NCBI GenBank assembly: GCA_017527625.1
Contig: JAFXPV010000094.1
Location: 1 to 43,589, forward strand
Direction of reading: 5' to 3'
DNA: 43,589 nt
DNA from: Bacteroidales bacterium
GTDB taxonomy: Bacteria > Bacteroidota > Bacteroidia > Bacteroidales > UBA932
The notes under the pieces are model-generated. The model searched no databases. It worked only from the letters and a program-made list of their open reading frames with translations, and had not been told where the DNA came from. Both the position numbers and the translations under genes were made by a program. Shown here one piece after another: positions 1-8,542 of this stretch; positions within the stretch are counted from its first letter, which is position 1, and each line of letters starts with the position of its first letter.

Positions 1-1605
1 GATCCTGTCCTTCGGGTTCTCAAGGGTCCTGGTGGCCATTATCGCAGGCACTCCGCAGCCGAAGCCGATGATATAGGGTATGAACGACTTGCCGTGCAGA
101 CCTATGCGGTGCATCAGCTTGTCCATTATGAATGCCGCTCGGGCCATATATCCCGTGTCCTCGAGGAACGAGATGAACATAAACAGGATGATGATGTTCG
201 GCAGGAACACCAGCACCCCTCCCACTCCGGAGATTATGCCGTCCACCAGCAGGTCGTTCAGCATTCCTTCGGGCAGCAGGCCGCCTATCCAGTTGCCGAG
301 GGCGGCAATGCCGGCCTCGAGCCACTGCTGGGGATATGCGCCCAGGGTAAATGTCGTCTGGAACATCACCCACAGGAATATTACCAGCAGGGGAAATCCG
401 AGATATTTGTTGGTAAGGACCGTATCGAGGGCATAGGCCAGCTTGCGCTTGTCCTCCTTGGCCGGCGTCAGGGTCTCTTTCAACGCTCCACGGATGAACC
501 CGTAGCGGATGTCGGATATGATGTCGGCTATTTCGCCGCGATATTCTTTTTCGAGGCGGGCGCGGGCAGAGTCCGCGGCTTCCTTAATCTGTGCAAATGC
601 CGGAACGGATTCGATGGATTTCGTGATGACCTTGTCGCCCTGTATCAATTCGAGGGCAAGGTAGCGTCCGTGATAGCGGTCACGGAGGGACTGGTCGGCG
701 TCGATGAGCTTCTTGACGGATGAAATGCAGTCTTCTACGTTCTCTCCGTAGTTGATGTGGATATGCTTCGTATAGCCTTCTTCATCGCGGTAGATGTGCA
801 CGATTTTCTCCAGCACGTCTTCGACGCCCCGACCGGTGCGCGCAACTACAGGCACGATGGGGAAACCGAGCATCTTTTCGAGGCTCTCCACGTCAAGCTG
901 GTCCCCGGACCTCTCGAGCTCGTCGTACATATTGAGAGCCATCAGCATCCTGGGGTTCATATCGATAAGCTGCGCGGTGAGGTACATATTGCGCTCGAGG
1001 TTGCCGGCGTCGACTATGTTCAGAACAAGGTCGGGATGGTGGTTCAGCAGATAGTCCCTCACATAAAGTTCTTCGGGTGAATATTCAGTGAGGGAATATG
1101 TTCCGGGCAGGTCTACCAGGTTGATCGTATAGCCGTCGTGGTAGAAGGTCCCCACCTTGCTGCTCACTGTCACTCCTGAATAGTTGCCCACTTTCTCGCG
1201 GAGGCCTGTGGCAAGGTTGAAGAAGGATGTCTTGCCGCAGTTGGGATTGCCAACCAGTGCCACCGTGATCGTCTTTGAACTCGTCTCGACTTCCCGCGCC
1301 ACGTGGGCTTCGATCGTACCGTTGAAATCAAAGTCCGGATGGAAGCCCTCTTCCAGCGACACCACCTCGATCTTGTCGGCCTCAGAGCGCCTGAGGGAGA
1401 CGTGGCTGCCCATTATGCTGTATTCTATCGGGTCCATCAGGGGGGCGTTTTTGATGACGTCCACTTTCTCGCCCTTGATGAAACCCATCTCCATTATGCG
1501 GTGGCGGAAACCGCCGTGGCCGTGCACCTTGGAGATGATACAACTGCTGCCGGTAGGGATATCGGTCAGCACAGTCACTTCGTTCTGTTTGTTGTTTTCT
1601 TCCAT
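1..1605 (-). CDS. feoB: Fused FeoA-FeoB ferrous iron transporter (partial, 3' end beyond window)
   Basis: Imports Fe2+ across the inner membrane, gated by a cytoplasmic G domain. Translating from the ATG at 1605 gives an N-terminal FeoA-like SH3 domain (about residues 10-85, containing HRIMEMGF), then a FeoB G domain with the G1 loop GNPNCGKT at residues 119-126, the G3 motif DLPGTYSL and a helical region. The first membrane segments follow, including the gating region with [19 protein letters not shown]. The reading frame stays open to base 1, so the remaining transmembrane part lies outside the window. FeoA-FeoB fusions are common in Bacteroidota. It is divergent from the DUF1538 gene, with 133 bases between them. 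I see no clear TAnnTTTG box for this strand. Confidence 0.93.
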   Translation of the reverse strand, partial: MEENNKQNEVTVLTDIPTGSSCIISKVHGHGGFRHRIMEMGFIKGEKVDVIKNAPLMDPIEYSIMGSHVSLRRSEADKIEVVSLEEGFHPDFDFNGTIEAHVAREVETSSKTITVALVGNPNCGKTSFFNLATGLREKVGNYSGVTVSSKVGTFYHDGYTINLVDLPGTYSLTEYSPEELYVRDYLLNHHPDLVLNIVDAGNLERNMYLTAQLIDMNPRMLMALNMYDELERSGDQLDVESLEKMLGFPIVPVVARTGRGVEDVLEKIVHIYRDEEGYTKHIHINYGENVEDCISSVKKLIDADQSLRDRYHGRYLALELIQGDKVITKSIESVPAFAQIKEAADSARARLEKEYRGEIADIISDIRYGFIRGALKETLTPAKEDKRKLAYALDTVLTNKYLGFPLLVIFLWVMFQTTFTLGAYPQQWLEAGIAALGNWIGGLLPEGMLNDLLVDGIISGVGGVLVFLPNIIILFMFISFLEDTGYMARAAFIMDKLMHRIGLHGKSFIPYIIGFGCGVPAIMATRTLENPKDRI

Positions 1606-1643
1606 CTTCGAAGTGCAAATGTCGGCAATTACACGCAATTATG

Positions 1644-1663
1644 TATCACTATTTGTGGTGATA
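1644..1663. promoter_or_regulatory. Small dyad between feoAB and the DUF1538 gene
   Basis: TATCAC and GTGATA form 6-base inverted arms (1644-1649 and 1658-1663) around an 8-base centre in the divergent intergenic region. It could be an operator for either side. It does not resemble a canonical Fur box, and short dyads arise by chance, so confidence is low. Confidence 0.25.
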
Positions 1664-1709
1664 ACACGAAAGTATATGTTACAAACCGTAAAACAATGTT
1701 AAAAAAAGC

Positions 1710-1717
1710 TAAATTTG
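1710..1717 (+). promoter_or_regulatory. Bacteroidota -7 element for the DUF1538 operon
   Basis: TAAATTTG matches the TAnnTTTG consensus of the main Bacteroidota sigma factor and is followed by CA. It would start transcription near 1723, about 16 bases before the ATG at 1739. No good -33 TTG was found. Confidence 0.6.
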
Positions 1718-1738
1718 CACGATTGGTTATCCTGATAA

Positions 1739-3298
1739 ATGAGTAAGAATTCTGCAATATTCAAAGATGTCTGGAAATCCCTTTGGGAGAAGCTGAAAGA
1801 GTCGCTGGTGTCGGTCCTTCCGGTAAGCGCGCTGGTAGTCATCCTTTCACTGACTCCCTGGGTTGATATTTCCACACACGACCTGTGCGTCTTCCTGGGA
1901 GCGGCCATCCTTCTGATTGTGGGAATAAGCCTGTTCAACCTGGGAGCCGATATGGCAATGACACCGATGGGCCAGTATATAGGAGAAGGTCTGACCCGCT
2001 CGAAGAAATCAAGCATCTTGCTGCCTATCGCCTTTGTTATGGGCTTGCTGATCACCGTGGCCGAGCCTGACCTGTCAGTTCTGGCCTCGCAGGTGAGCGC
2101 AGTTATGAACAGCACGGTCCTCATACTCACCGTAGGTGTGGGTGTCGGCATAATGCTGCTCCTCGGCGTGATAAAAATCCTGACACACGCTGATCTGACC
2201 AGCATTCTGCTCTATGGCTATATGATACTGTTCTGCCTGGCTGCCTTGTTGATGGACAACGATGAAACCTGGCCGCTGCTGGCTATGAGTTTCGACTCCG
2301 GCGGCGTCACTACCGGCCCTATCACCGTCCCGTTCATAATGGCTCTCGGCGTAGGAATCGCGATGTCCATCGGCGGCCGCAATGCCAACGAGAACAGTTT
2401 CGGCCTCATCGCCCTGTGCTCGATCGGCCCGGTCGCCGCAGTGCTCGTCCTTTCAATGCTCTCCACTGGCGTTCCAGATTATGCCGTGCCGGATTATTCG
2501 ATGTCCGCCATCCTGGCTGAAGGGTTCGACGACATCCTTTTCGGATCTATGGCCAATGTAGGCAAGTCTCTGGTGATGATCGTGATCTTCTTTTTCATCC
2601 TGCAGTTTGCCATACTAAGGCTTCCGAAGACCAAAATTCTCCAGATCATCGTGGGCATCATCTATGCTTTCATAGGCCTGGTGCTCTTCCTGGCTGCAGT
2701 TGAGATGGCCTTTATGCCCATAGGCTACCGCATCGGCGTCGAGCTGGCCGAGGCGAACCCCATAATACTGATCGTCTTCTCATTCATCATAGGTATGGTG
2801 GTAGTGCTGGCCGAGCCGGCTGTGCACGTACTCAACAACCAGGTCAGCGAAATCACCGGAGGAGAAGTGAGCCGCAAGCAGATGATGACTGCACTCTCTC
2901 TCGGCGTAGGCGCCTCGATCGGCCTTTCAGTGATCAGAGTTTACTTCGGTTTCTCGCTTCTGTACTACCTGATACCCGGATATGTCATCTCTCTCGGGCT
3001 CTCACTCTTCGTGCCCAGACTATATACGGCCATCGCCTTCGACTCCGGCGGCGTGGCCAGCGGTCCGCTCACCTCAAGTTTCATACTGCCCCTGGTCATC
3101 GGTTCCTGCGTATGTATGCAGGGCGAATCGAATGTGATGGAGCTGGCTTTCGGCGTAGTCGCAATGGTCGCTATGACTCCCCTCATCACTATCCAGTGCC
3201 TTGGTTTCAAATCTGTCATAGCTACCCGCCGTCGCCGCAATGCCGCATTCCGCCGCATACTTGCAGCCAAGGAGGACACTATCATATATTTTGAATAA
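1739..3298 (+). CDS. DUF1538 family polytopic membrane protein (putative transporter)
   Basis: A 519-residue, strongly hydrophobic protein matching what I know of the DUF1538 family, whose function is not established to my knowledge. It has two homologous halves. Half one carries AEPDLSVLASQV and FDSGGVTTGPIT; half two carries AEPAVHVLNNQV and FDSGGVASGPLT. Each half also has a related MA-MxPxGxxIG segment (MAMTPMGQYIG and MAFMPIGYRIG). Such internal duplication is typical of secondary transporters, and the repeated acidic and Gly-rich motifs in membrane context are candidate substrate or ion sites. The N-terminus is a short amphipathic cytoplasmic helix. Two P-II-like genes follow at 2 and 1 base spacing, recalling amtB-glnK, so regulation of the carrier by small trimeric proteins is inferred. 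Substrate unknown. Confidence 0.85.
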   Translation: MSKNSAIFKDVWKSLWEKLKESLVSVLPVSALVVILSLTPWVDISTHDLCVFLGAAILLIVGISLFNLGADMAMTPMGQYIGEGLTRSKKSSILLPIAFVMGLLITVAEPDLSVLASQVSAVMNSTVLILTVGVGVGIMLLLGVIKILTHADLTSILLYGYMILFCLAALLMDNDETWPLLAMSFDSGGVTTGPITVPFIMALGVGIAMSIGGRNANENSFGLIALCSIGPVAAVLVLSMLSTGVPDYAVPDYSMSAILAEGFDDILFGSMANVGKSLVMIVIFFFILQFAILRLPKTKILQIIVGIIYAFIGLVLFLAAVEMAFMPIGYRIGVELAEANPIILIVFSFIIGMVVVLAEPAVHVLNNQVSEITGGEVSRKQMMTALSLGVGASIGLSVIRVYFGFSLLYYLIPGYVISLGLSLFVPRLYTAIAFDSGGVASGPLTSSFILPLVIGSCVCMQGESNVMELAFGVVAMVAMTPLITIQCLGFKSVIATRRRRNAAFRRILAAKEDTIIYFE

Positions 3299-3300
3299 TT

Positions 3301-3669
3301 ATGTCAGAAACACGGAATATAGCCCCTATGAAGCTGGAACTGCTGGTCGCCATAGTACACGACGACAAATCGGCATATTATTCCAGCCTGATACAGTCTC
3401 ACCAGGCCAATATGCAGCTGACTCTCCCCTGCAAGGGCAGCACCCATCTGCTGCTTGGCTACCTCGGCCTGACTGAGCGTCCCAAGAACATCATAATGAG
3501 CGTCGTGCGTTCCGACGAAGCTCCCGGTCTCTTCGAAGTCCTGAACGAGAACTTCAGCAAGGGCAAAAACTATAAAGGCGTCGCCTTTACCATCCCGTTC
3601 AGCAGTATGATCGGCACGATGGCTTATGGTTTCTTAAGTAACGAAAAAAGATTCAAGGAGGAAGTATAA
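3301..3669 (+). CDS. Small P-II-like protein, first of two
   Basis: A 122-residue protein starting 2 bases after the DUF1538 stop. The pattern LELLVAIVHDDKSAYYSSLIQ at the start, a central strand-rich region (NIIMSVVRSDEA) and KGVAFTIPFSSMIG near the end fits a P-II/CutA-like ferredoxin fold. It lacks the classical GlnB T-loop uridylylation Tyr motif and the typical ATP-site signature, so it is not an ordinary GlnB or GlnK. It is probably co-translated with the genes on either side. Fold assignment rests on pattern and context, not a search; alternatively it is an unrelated small partner of the DUF1538 protein. Confidence 0.7.
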   Translation: MSETRNIAPMKLELLVAIVHDDKSAYYSSLIQSHQANMQLTLPCKGSTHLLLGYLGLTERPKNIIMSVVRSDEAPGLFEVLNENFSKGKNYKGVAFTIPFSSMIGTMAYGFLSNEKRFKEEV

Positions 3670-3670
3670 A

Positions 3671-4018
3671 ATGTCTGATGCAACTAAAAACGAGCTTGTT
3701 GTCTGCATAGTAAATGCGGGTTATTCAGAGAATGTAATGACGGCAGCCCGCGCAGCCGGAGCCAAGGGAGGCACTATTATCCGAGGCCGCGGAACCGCCA
3801 ATCCCGAGGCGGAGGAATTCTTCAACATCCCCATCCAGCCTGATAAAGAAATGATACTCATCCTTGTTCCTTCAGACATCAAGGACGAAGTTATGAAAAG
3901 CGTCTACCGAAACGAAGGTCTTGCCACTGATGCGGCTGCGTTCGTTTTTTCCCTGCCGGTCGTCAGGTCTTCCCTGGATTTCAAGAAAGAAGACAAAGAA
4001 AAAGAAGGAGACGACTAG
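3671..4018 (+). CDS. P-II family regulator-like protein, second of two
   Basis: A 115-residue protein beginning 1 base after the preceding stop, with AGGAGG about 10 bases upstream of the ATG. It contains LVVCIVNAGYSENVMTAARA, then AKGGTIIRGRGT and KEMILILVPSDIKDEVMKSVY, a recognisable P-II-type beta-alpha-beta layout in which the Gly-rich GGTIIRGRG replaces the usual T-loop entry. The C-terminus is a charged tail (KKEDKEKEGDD). In GlnK-type systems such proteins plug a transporter in response to ATP, ADP or 2-oxoglutarate; a comparable role on the DUF1538 carrier is inference. It is the last gene of the unit. The next 70 bases hold no obvious promoter or terminator. Confidence 0.8.
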   Translation: MSDATKNELVVCIVNAGYSENVMTAARAAGAKGGTIIRGRGTANPEAEEFFNIPIQPDKEMILILVPSDIKDEVMKSVYRNEGLATDAAAFVFSLPVVRSSLDFKKEDKEKEGDD

Positions 4019-4090
4019 CGGCTATATTTTTTTGCGTCCAGTGATGCAAATTGCTTACCTTACGGTCAGTTTTTCCAGTTACCAATTATT

Positions 4091-6526
4091 ATGTTCCGAA
4101 AAATCACCTTCATAGCAGTAAGCCTGCTTGCCATCTGCACACTGGCCGGAGCCCAGCCCCGCAAACCCGCTGCAGAGCCCAAAGACAACGACAAACAAGA
4201 AGAAAAAAAAGTTGAACTGAAAGTCACCCCCGGAATGGTGGGAGTGGCCCATAACGAGAATGACTGGTACTTCGACGTGCCCGACAGCCTGCTCGGCAGA
4301 AGGATGCTGGCAGTGACCAGATTCACAAGCATCACTGCCGGCGCCGGCCAATACGGCGGCGAAGAGGTCAACGAGAAGATGATATATTGGGAGAAGGCTT
4401 CCAACGGCAATCTGCTGCTGAGAGCCGACGTACTCAGCATCCAGGCAGATGAAGACCAGGTGATCCGCAAAGCTGTCGACATCAGCTCCGAAAATCCTAT
4501 AGTAGCATCGTTCAAGCCCGAGAAAGACGCTCCCGAAGGAGTGACCAGGATCAAGGCCAACAGTCTTTTCGAAGGTGACCTCCAGGTGTTCTCTCTGACC
4601 CCCGGCGACAAGAGATCCTTCAATCTGGGCGGAGTAAAGGCTGATGCCAGCTTCATCAACAGCATCAGGACCTACCCCATCAATACCGAAATCACCGTTA
4701 CCAAGACTTTCAACTATAACGCCCCGACCGGAGGCGGCCCTGCAGCTGGCGGACAGCAGGCAAGGAATCTGCCCGCAGGCCGTGAGGCAGGGACTGTGAC
4801 TATGGTCCTCAACACTTCAATCGTCCTTCTGCCCGAAGAGCCTATGCAGCAGAGATGGTTCGACCCCAGGGTCGGATTCTTCGCAGGCGGATACACCCAG
4901 TTCAGCGATGAGCAGCAGGGCGTCGAGAGCATCCGCTACATCACCAGATGGCGTCTTGAGGCCAGGCCCGAGGACGTAGAGCGCCAGAAACGCGGAGAGC
5001 TCGTGGAACCCGTCAAGCCTATTGTCTATTACATCGACCCTGCGACTCCGAAGCAGTGGCGCAAATACCTCATCGCCGGCGTCAACGACTGGAACGCAGC
5101 TTTCGAGCAGGCCGGCTGGAAGAATGCGATCCGCGCAGAGGAATGGCCTGAGAACGACACTACGATGAGTCTCGAGGACGCCCGTTTCTCAGTCATCAGG
5201 TATCTGGCATCCGACATCGCCAATGCCTACGGCCCGAACGTGCACGACCCGCGTTCAGGTGAAATCCTTGAAAGCCATATCGGCTGGTACCACAACGTTA
5301 TGACGCTCGTGCACGACTGGTACCAGGTACAGGCAGGAGCGGTAGACCCCCGCGCCCGCAAAATCAAATATGACGACGAACTGATGGGAGACCTCATCCG
5401 CTTCGTTTCTTCACACGAAGTCGGCCACACCCTGGGACTCCGCCACAATATGGGATCCAGCAGCCAGACACCCGTCGAGAAACTCCGCGACAAAGAGTGG
5501 GTGGAAGCCCACGGCCACACCGTCAGCATTATGGACTACGCCCGCTTCAATTACGTAGCCCAGCCGGAGGACAACATTTCCAAGGCCGGCCTCTATCCCC
5601 GCATCAACGACTATGACAAGTGGGCCATCGAGTTCGGCTACACCCCCACTTATTTCAAGACGGCCAAGGAAGACCACCTTTACTGGAACAAGGTCATAAT
5701 CGACCGCCTGTCAGCCAATCCGCGCCTGTGGTTCGGCGGCGAAGGCCGTGACGAGGACCCCCGCGCCCTCACCGAAGACCTCAGCGACGATGCAATGGTT
5801 GCCAGCAGCTACGGCATCGCCAACCTGCAGCGTACCCTTCCCCAGATTCCCGAATGGAACAAGGAAGAGGCTGATATGTTCACCAATGTGTCAAGGATGT
5901 ATTCAGCAGTCGTAAGCCAGTTCAACCGCTATCTGGGCCACGTTTCAGCCAACATCGGAGGCCGCTACATCACAAACCACAGCATCGAGGAAACCAGCGC
6001 AGTCAAGTATGCACCCGTCCCGAAAGACAAGCAGAAACGCGCCCTCGACTGGCTGGACGACAATCTTTTCCACAAGCCCGAGTGGCTGGTGGACGTTCCC
6101 TACATCTGGGACCTCACCGACCGTCCGGACAGCTATCTGTACACGCTGGTGAACAATGTCGTCAGCCCGACCAACCTGCTGAGCACTTCGAAACTTGCCC
6201 GTCTTGAGCAGTTCTCGCTCTACGACTCGTCGAACTACAGTCCCGAGGAGTACCTCTCAGACCTGAGCGGCAAGATCTTCTCGGAGCTCGGCAAGGGCAG
6301 CAAGGTCGACAGCTACCGCCGCTATCTGCAGCGCCGCTACATCACTTCAGCCCTCACTGTCGTTGCCAGCGATGCGGCCAAGACTTCAGATGTGCGCACC
6401 CTGCTTCTTGCCCAGTTGACAGACCTCCAGAAAAAAATGGCCAAGGCCAAGTCTTCGGACAAAGTCACACAGGCACACTGGCAGGCACTTGCCAAACAGA
6501 TCAGCGACCAGCTCTCTGCAAAATAG
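4091..6526 (+). CDS. Secreted zinc-dependent metalloprotease (DUF5117/DUF4953 type)
   Basis: An 811-residue protein with a signal peptide (residues 1 to about 21, ending LAGAQ). The N-terminal half matches the DUF5118-DUF5117 arrangement. The metzincin zinc motif HEVGHTLGLRH is at residues 442-452 (zinc ligands H442, H446, H452; catalytic E443), and the Met-turn SIMDY follows with M481. The C-terminal half is the conserved DUF4953 region of this family, and 800-850 residues is the usual length. These proteins are widespread in Bacteroidota and act in the periplasm or outside the cell; their substrates are generally unknown. It stands alone: the gene before ends 72 bases upstream, and malY converges on it with a 1-base gap. 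Confidence 0.92.
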   Translation: MFRKITFIAVSLLAICTLAGAQPRKPAAEPKDNDKQEEKKVELKVTPGMVGVAHNENDWYFDVPDSLLGRRMLAVTRFTSITAGAGQYGGEEVNEKMIYWEKASNGNLLLRADVLSIQADEDQVIRKAVDISSENPIVASFKPEKDAPEGVTRIKANSLFEGDLQVFSLTPGDKRSFNLGGVKADASFINSIRTYPINTEITVTKTFNYNAPTGGGPAAGGQQARNLPAGREAGTVTMVLNTSIVLLPEEPMQQRWFDPRVGFFAGGYTQFSDEQQGVESIRYITRWRLEARPEDVERQKRGELVEPVKPIVYYIDPATPKQWRKYLIAGVNDWNAAFEQAGWKNAIRAEEWPENDTTMSLEDARFSVIRYLASDIANAYGPNVHDPRSGEILESHIGWYHNVMTLVHDWYQVQAGAVDPRARKIKYDDELMGDLIRFVSSHEVGHTLGLRHNMGSSSQTPVEKLRDKEWVEAHGHTVSIMDYARFNYVAQPEDNISKAGLYPRINDYDKWAIEFGYTPTYFKTAKEDHLYWNKVIIDRLSANPRLWFGGEGRDEDPRALTEDLSDDAMVASSYGIANLQRTLPQIPEWNKEEADMFTNVSRMYSAVVSQFNRYLGHVSANIGGRYITNHSIEETSAVKYAPVPKDKQKRALDWLDDNLFHKPEWLVDVPYIWDLTDRPDSYLYTLVNNVVSPTNLLSTSKLARLEQFSLYDSSNYSPEEYLSDLSGKIFSELGKGSKVDSYRRYLQRRYITSALTVVASDAAKTSDVRTLLLAQLTDLQKKMAKAKSSDKVTQAHWQALAKQISDQLSAK

Positions 6527-6527
6527 T

Positions 6528-7688
6528 TCAGAAAGAGGCAAGGCCTCGGCTGAGGCGCTCCAGTCCTTGTGAAAGCAAGGCTCTGGGACAGGCAAGGTTC
6601 ACCCTTATGAATCCTTCCGTGCCATACATCGTCCCTGCGTTTATCCAGACCCGCTCCCTGCGCAGAAGTTCCTCTTCGAGCGTCTGCGACGGCATCCCGA
6701 GGCTGCTCACATCGATCCAGGCCAGGTACGTGCCTTCCAGCTTGCAGACAGGGAAGTCCGCGATCTTCTCTTTCAGAAGCTTGTAGTTTGTGAATATATA
6801 CTCATTGAGTTCTTCCAGCCACCTGGCGCCTTGTTCAGAGTAGGCAGCCTGCAGGGCGACGACGCCGAACGGATTGACATCGCAGATTTCATTGTCGTTG
6901 ACAGCCCTGTCAATGCGTCTGAGCCAGCCGGCGTTGTCTGTGACGATATTTGCAATCTGGAGCCCTGCTATGTTGAAGCTTTTGCTTGGAGAACAGAGGG
7001 TGACGCAGCAAGACTGGTTGTCCGCCGAAACCGAAGCGAAAGGCACGAAACGGTGTCCTGGCATTACAATCTCACAATGGATCTCATCGCTCACGACCAC
7101 GACGCCGTGTCTGCGGGCAATCTCTCCCGCCCTTGCCAGCTCTTCTGCCTTCCATACCCTTCCGGCCGGATTGTGGGGGTTGCACAGCAGCAGTACACGG
7201 GCTTTCGGGTCAGCGCACGCACGCTCCAGTCCTTCGAAATCAAAGCTGTAGGTGCTGTCGTGATACAGCAGCGGGACGTCGAGGATTTCGCAGGCGTTGT
7301 TGCGTATCGATGAGAAGAAGCAGTTATAGACCGGCGTCTGGACAATGACCTTGTCGGTGGGCTTGCAGAAAGCCTTGATGACTGCCGACAGCGCCGGCAC
7401 CACGCCTGTGGTGTACAGGATCCACTCTCTTTCCATTTTCCAGCTGTGCCTTGCTGCGAACCAGTTTATGACAGCGTCATAATAGCTGTCAGGCACGTTG
7501 ACATAGCCGAACACGCCGTGTTCCACCCGTTTCTTCAAGGCGTCCAGTATGAACGGTGCAGCCTTGAAATCCATATCGGCGACCCAAAGTGGTATGACAT
7601 CATCGCCAGGGATTCCAAAAGGAGGCCGGGAGTCCCATTTGACGGAACCGGAACCCCTGCGGTTGACTATTTCGTCGAAATCGTACAT
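6528..7688 (-). CDS. malY: PLP-dependent MalY/PatB family C-S lyase
   Basis: Fold-type I PLP enzyme of the MalY/PatB group, which cleaves C-S bonds in cystathionine or cysteine conjugates to give pyruvate, ammonia and a thiol. Visible signatures are the N-terminal RRGSGSVKWD, the substrate/PLP segment PVYNCFFSSIRNN, CNPHNPAGRVW, VVSDEIHCE (PLP-ring Asp) and the Schiff-base lysine K236 in SPSKSFNIAGLQ. The C-terminal Arg region is GFIRVNLACP. 386 residues is full length. It is the last gene of a minus-strand unit after a MATE exporter and DUF3737 with 5-6 base gaps. A separate role as a biosynthetic beta-lyase or conjugate detoxifier cannot be decided from sequence. Confidence 0.93.
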   Translation of the reverse strand: MYDFDEIVNRRGSGSVKWDSRPPFGIPGDDVIPLWVADMDFKAAPFILDALKKRVEHGVFGYVNVPDSYYDAVINWFAARHSWKMEREWILYTTGVVPALSAVIKAFCKPTDKVIVQTPVYNCFFSSIRNNACEILDVPLLYHDSTYSFDFEGLERACADPKARVLLLCNPHNPAGRVWKAEELARAGEIARRHGVVVVSDEIHCEIVMPGHRFVPFASVSADNQSCCVTLCSPSKSFNIAGLQIANIVTDNAGWLRRIDRAVNDNEICDVNPFGVVALQAAYSEQGARWLEELNEYIFTNYKLLKEKIADFPVCKLEGTYLAWIDVSSLGMPSQTLEEELLRRERVWINAGTMYGTEGFIRVNLACPRALLSQGLERLSRGLASF

Positions 7689-7693
7689 AGCCG

Positions 7694-8536
7694 TTATCCG
7701 ATCTTGATGTCGCAGTCGCCGGGCGCCTTTATGTTGGCATCGAGAATCACCTCGCCGCAGCTGTCAGCCTTGATATAGCCTGTGCGGGGATTCTTGATCG
7801 ACGGGATATGGCCCTTGATGGTTGCCTTTACGTCGCTGTACTCAAAAGCCAGGTCAGCGTCGGCTGCAAAGGTGCAGTCTTCGAGCACGAGGTTTTCGGC
7901 ATAGCAGAGGGGCTGGGAACCGCCGATGTGGCAACGCACCAGATGCAGGCCGCGGGAATGCCAGCCGAGGAATTCTCCGTCGATGACTGAATCGTAGACA
8001 GTGACGTTTTCAGCCTCCCAGAATGCGTCCTTGGTGTTGAGGACTGAGTCGCGGATCACAATGTCTTTCGCCCACTGGAACGAATAGTTGCCGCCCAGCT
8101 TGAAATTCTTTATGTCTACGTCGTGGCAATGCATAAAAATGTAGTCTGCACGGTCGGCGCGCACATCTTCAAGTTTTACGTGACCGCAGTGCCAGAGGGT
8201 CTCGGCCGCCGAATCGATTATGACGCGGCGCAGGGTGAGGCGTTCCATCTCGCGGAACATCTTGGGAGCGTCGACGATAGTGTCTTCCATCAGAAGGTCG
8301 CGTGAATACCAAAGCGCGGCACGGGCGCCCACGGTGAAAATACAGTCCTTTACAGTAAAACGGTCGCAGCACCAGAACGGGTACTTGCCTTCGAAGCGGC
8401 AACGTACCGCAGTGATGTCTGAAGTCTCTTTTATTGCGGATTCGCCGGCGTGAATGACCACGTTTTCGAGATAAAGGTCGTGCTCACAATATAACGGTCT
8501 TTCGCCGCCAAATTCCTGATTCTTGATTTCTTTCAT
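7694..8536 (-). CDS. DUF3737 family beta-helix protein
   Basis: A 280-residue protein with repeated short strands (for example VKLEDVRADRADYIF, VDIKNFKLGGNYSF, VTVYDSVIDGEFLGW), each about 20 residues long, consistent with a right-handed parallel beta-helix. This matches the DUF3737 family, which begins with an EI...FGGERPLYC segment as seen here. There is no signal peptide, so it is probably cytoplasmic. Function is unknown. It sits between a MATE exporter (6-base gap) and malY (5-base gap), which suggests a shared transcript and possibly a shared small-molecule substrate. Confidence 0.9.
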   Translation of the reverse strand: MKEIKNQEFGGERPLYCEHDLYLENVVIHAGESAIKETSDITAVRCRFEGKYPFWCCDRFTVKDCIFTVGARAALWYSRDLLMEDTIVDAPKMFREMERLTLRRVIIDSAAETLWHCGHVKLEDVRADRADYIFMHCHDVDIKNFKLGGNYSFQWAKDIVIRDSVLNTKDAFWEAENVTVYDSVIDGEFLGWHSRGLHLVRCHIGGSQPLCYAENLVLEDCTFAADADLAFEYSDVKATIKGHIPSIKNPRTGYIKADSCGEVILDANIKAPGDCDIKIG

Positions 8537-8542
8537 ATAGCT

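Noticed and set aside
4019..4090. Promoter box before the metalloprotease gene
   Set aside because: The T-run at 4024-4034 lacks the TA spacing of TAnnTTTG, so I did not call it.
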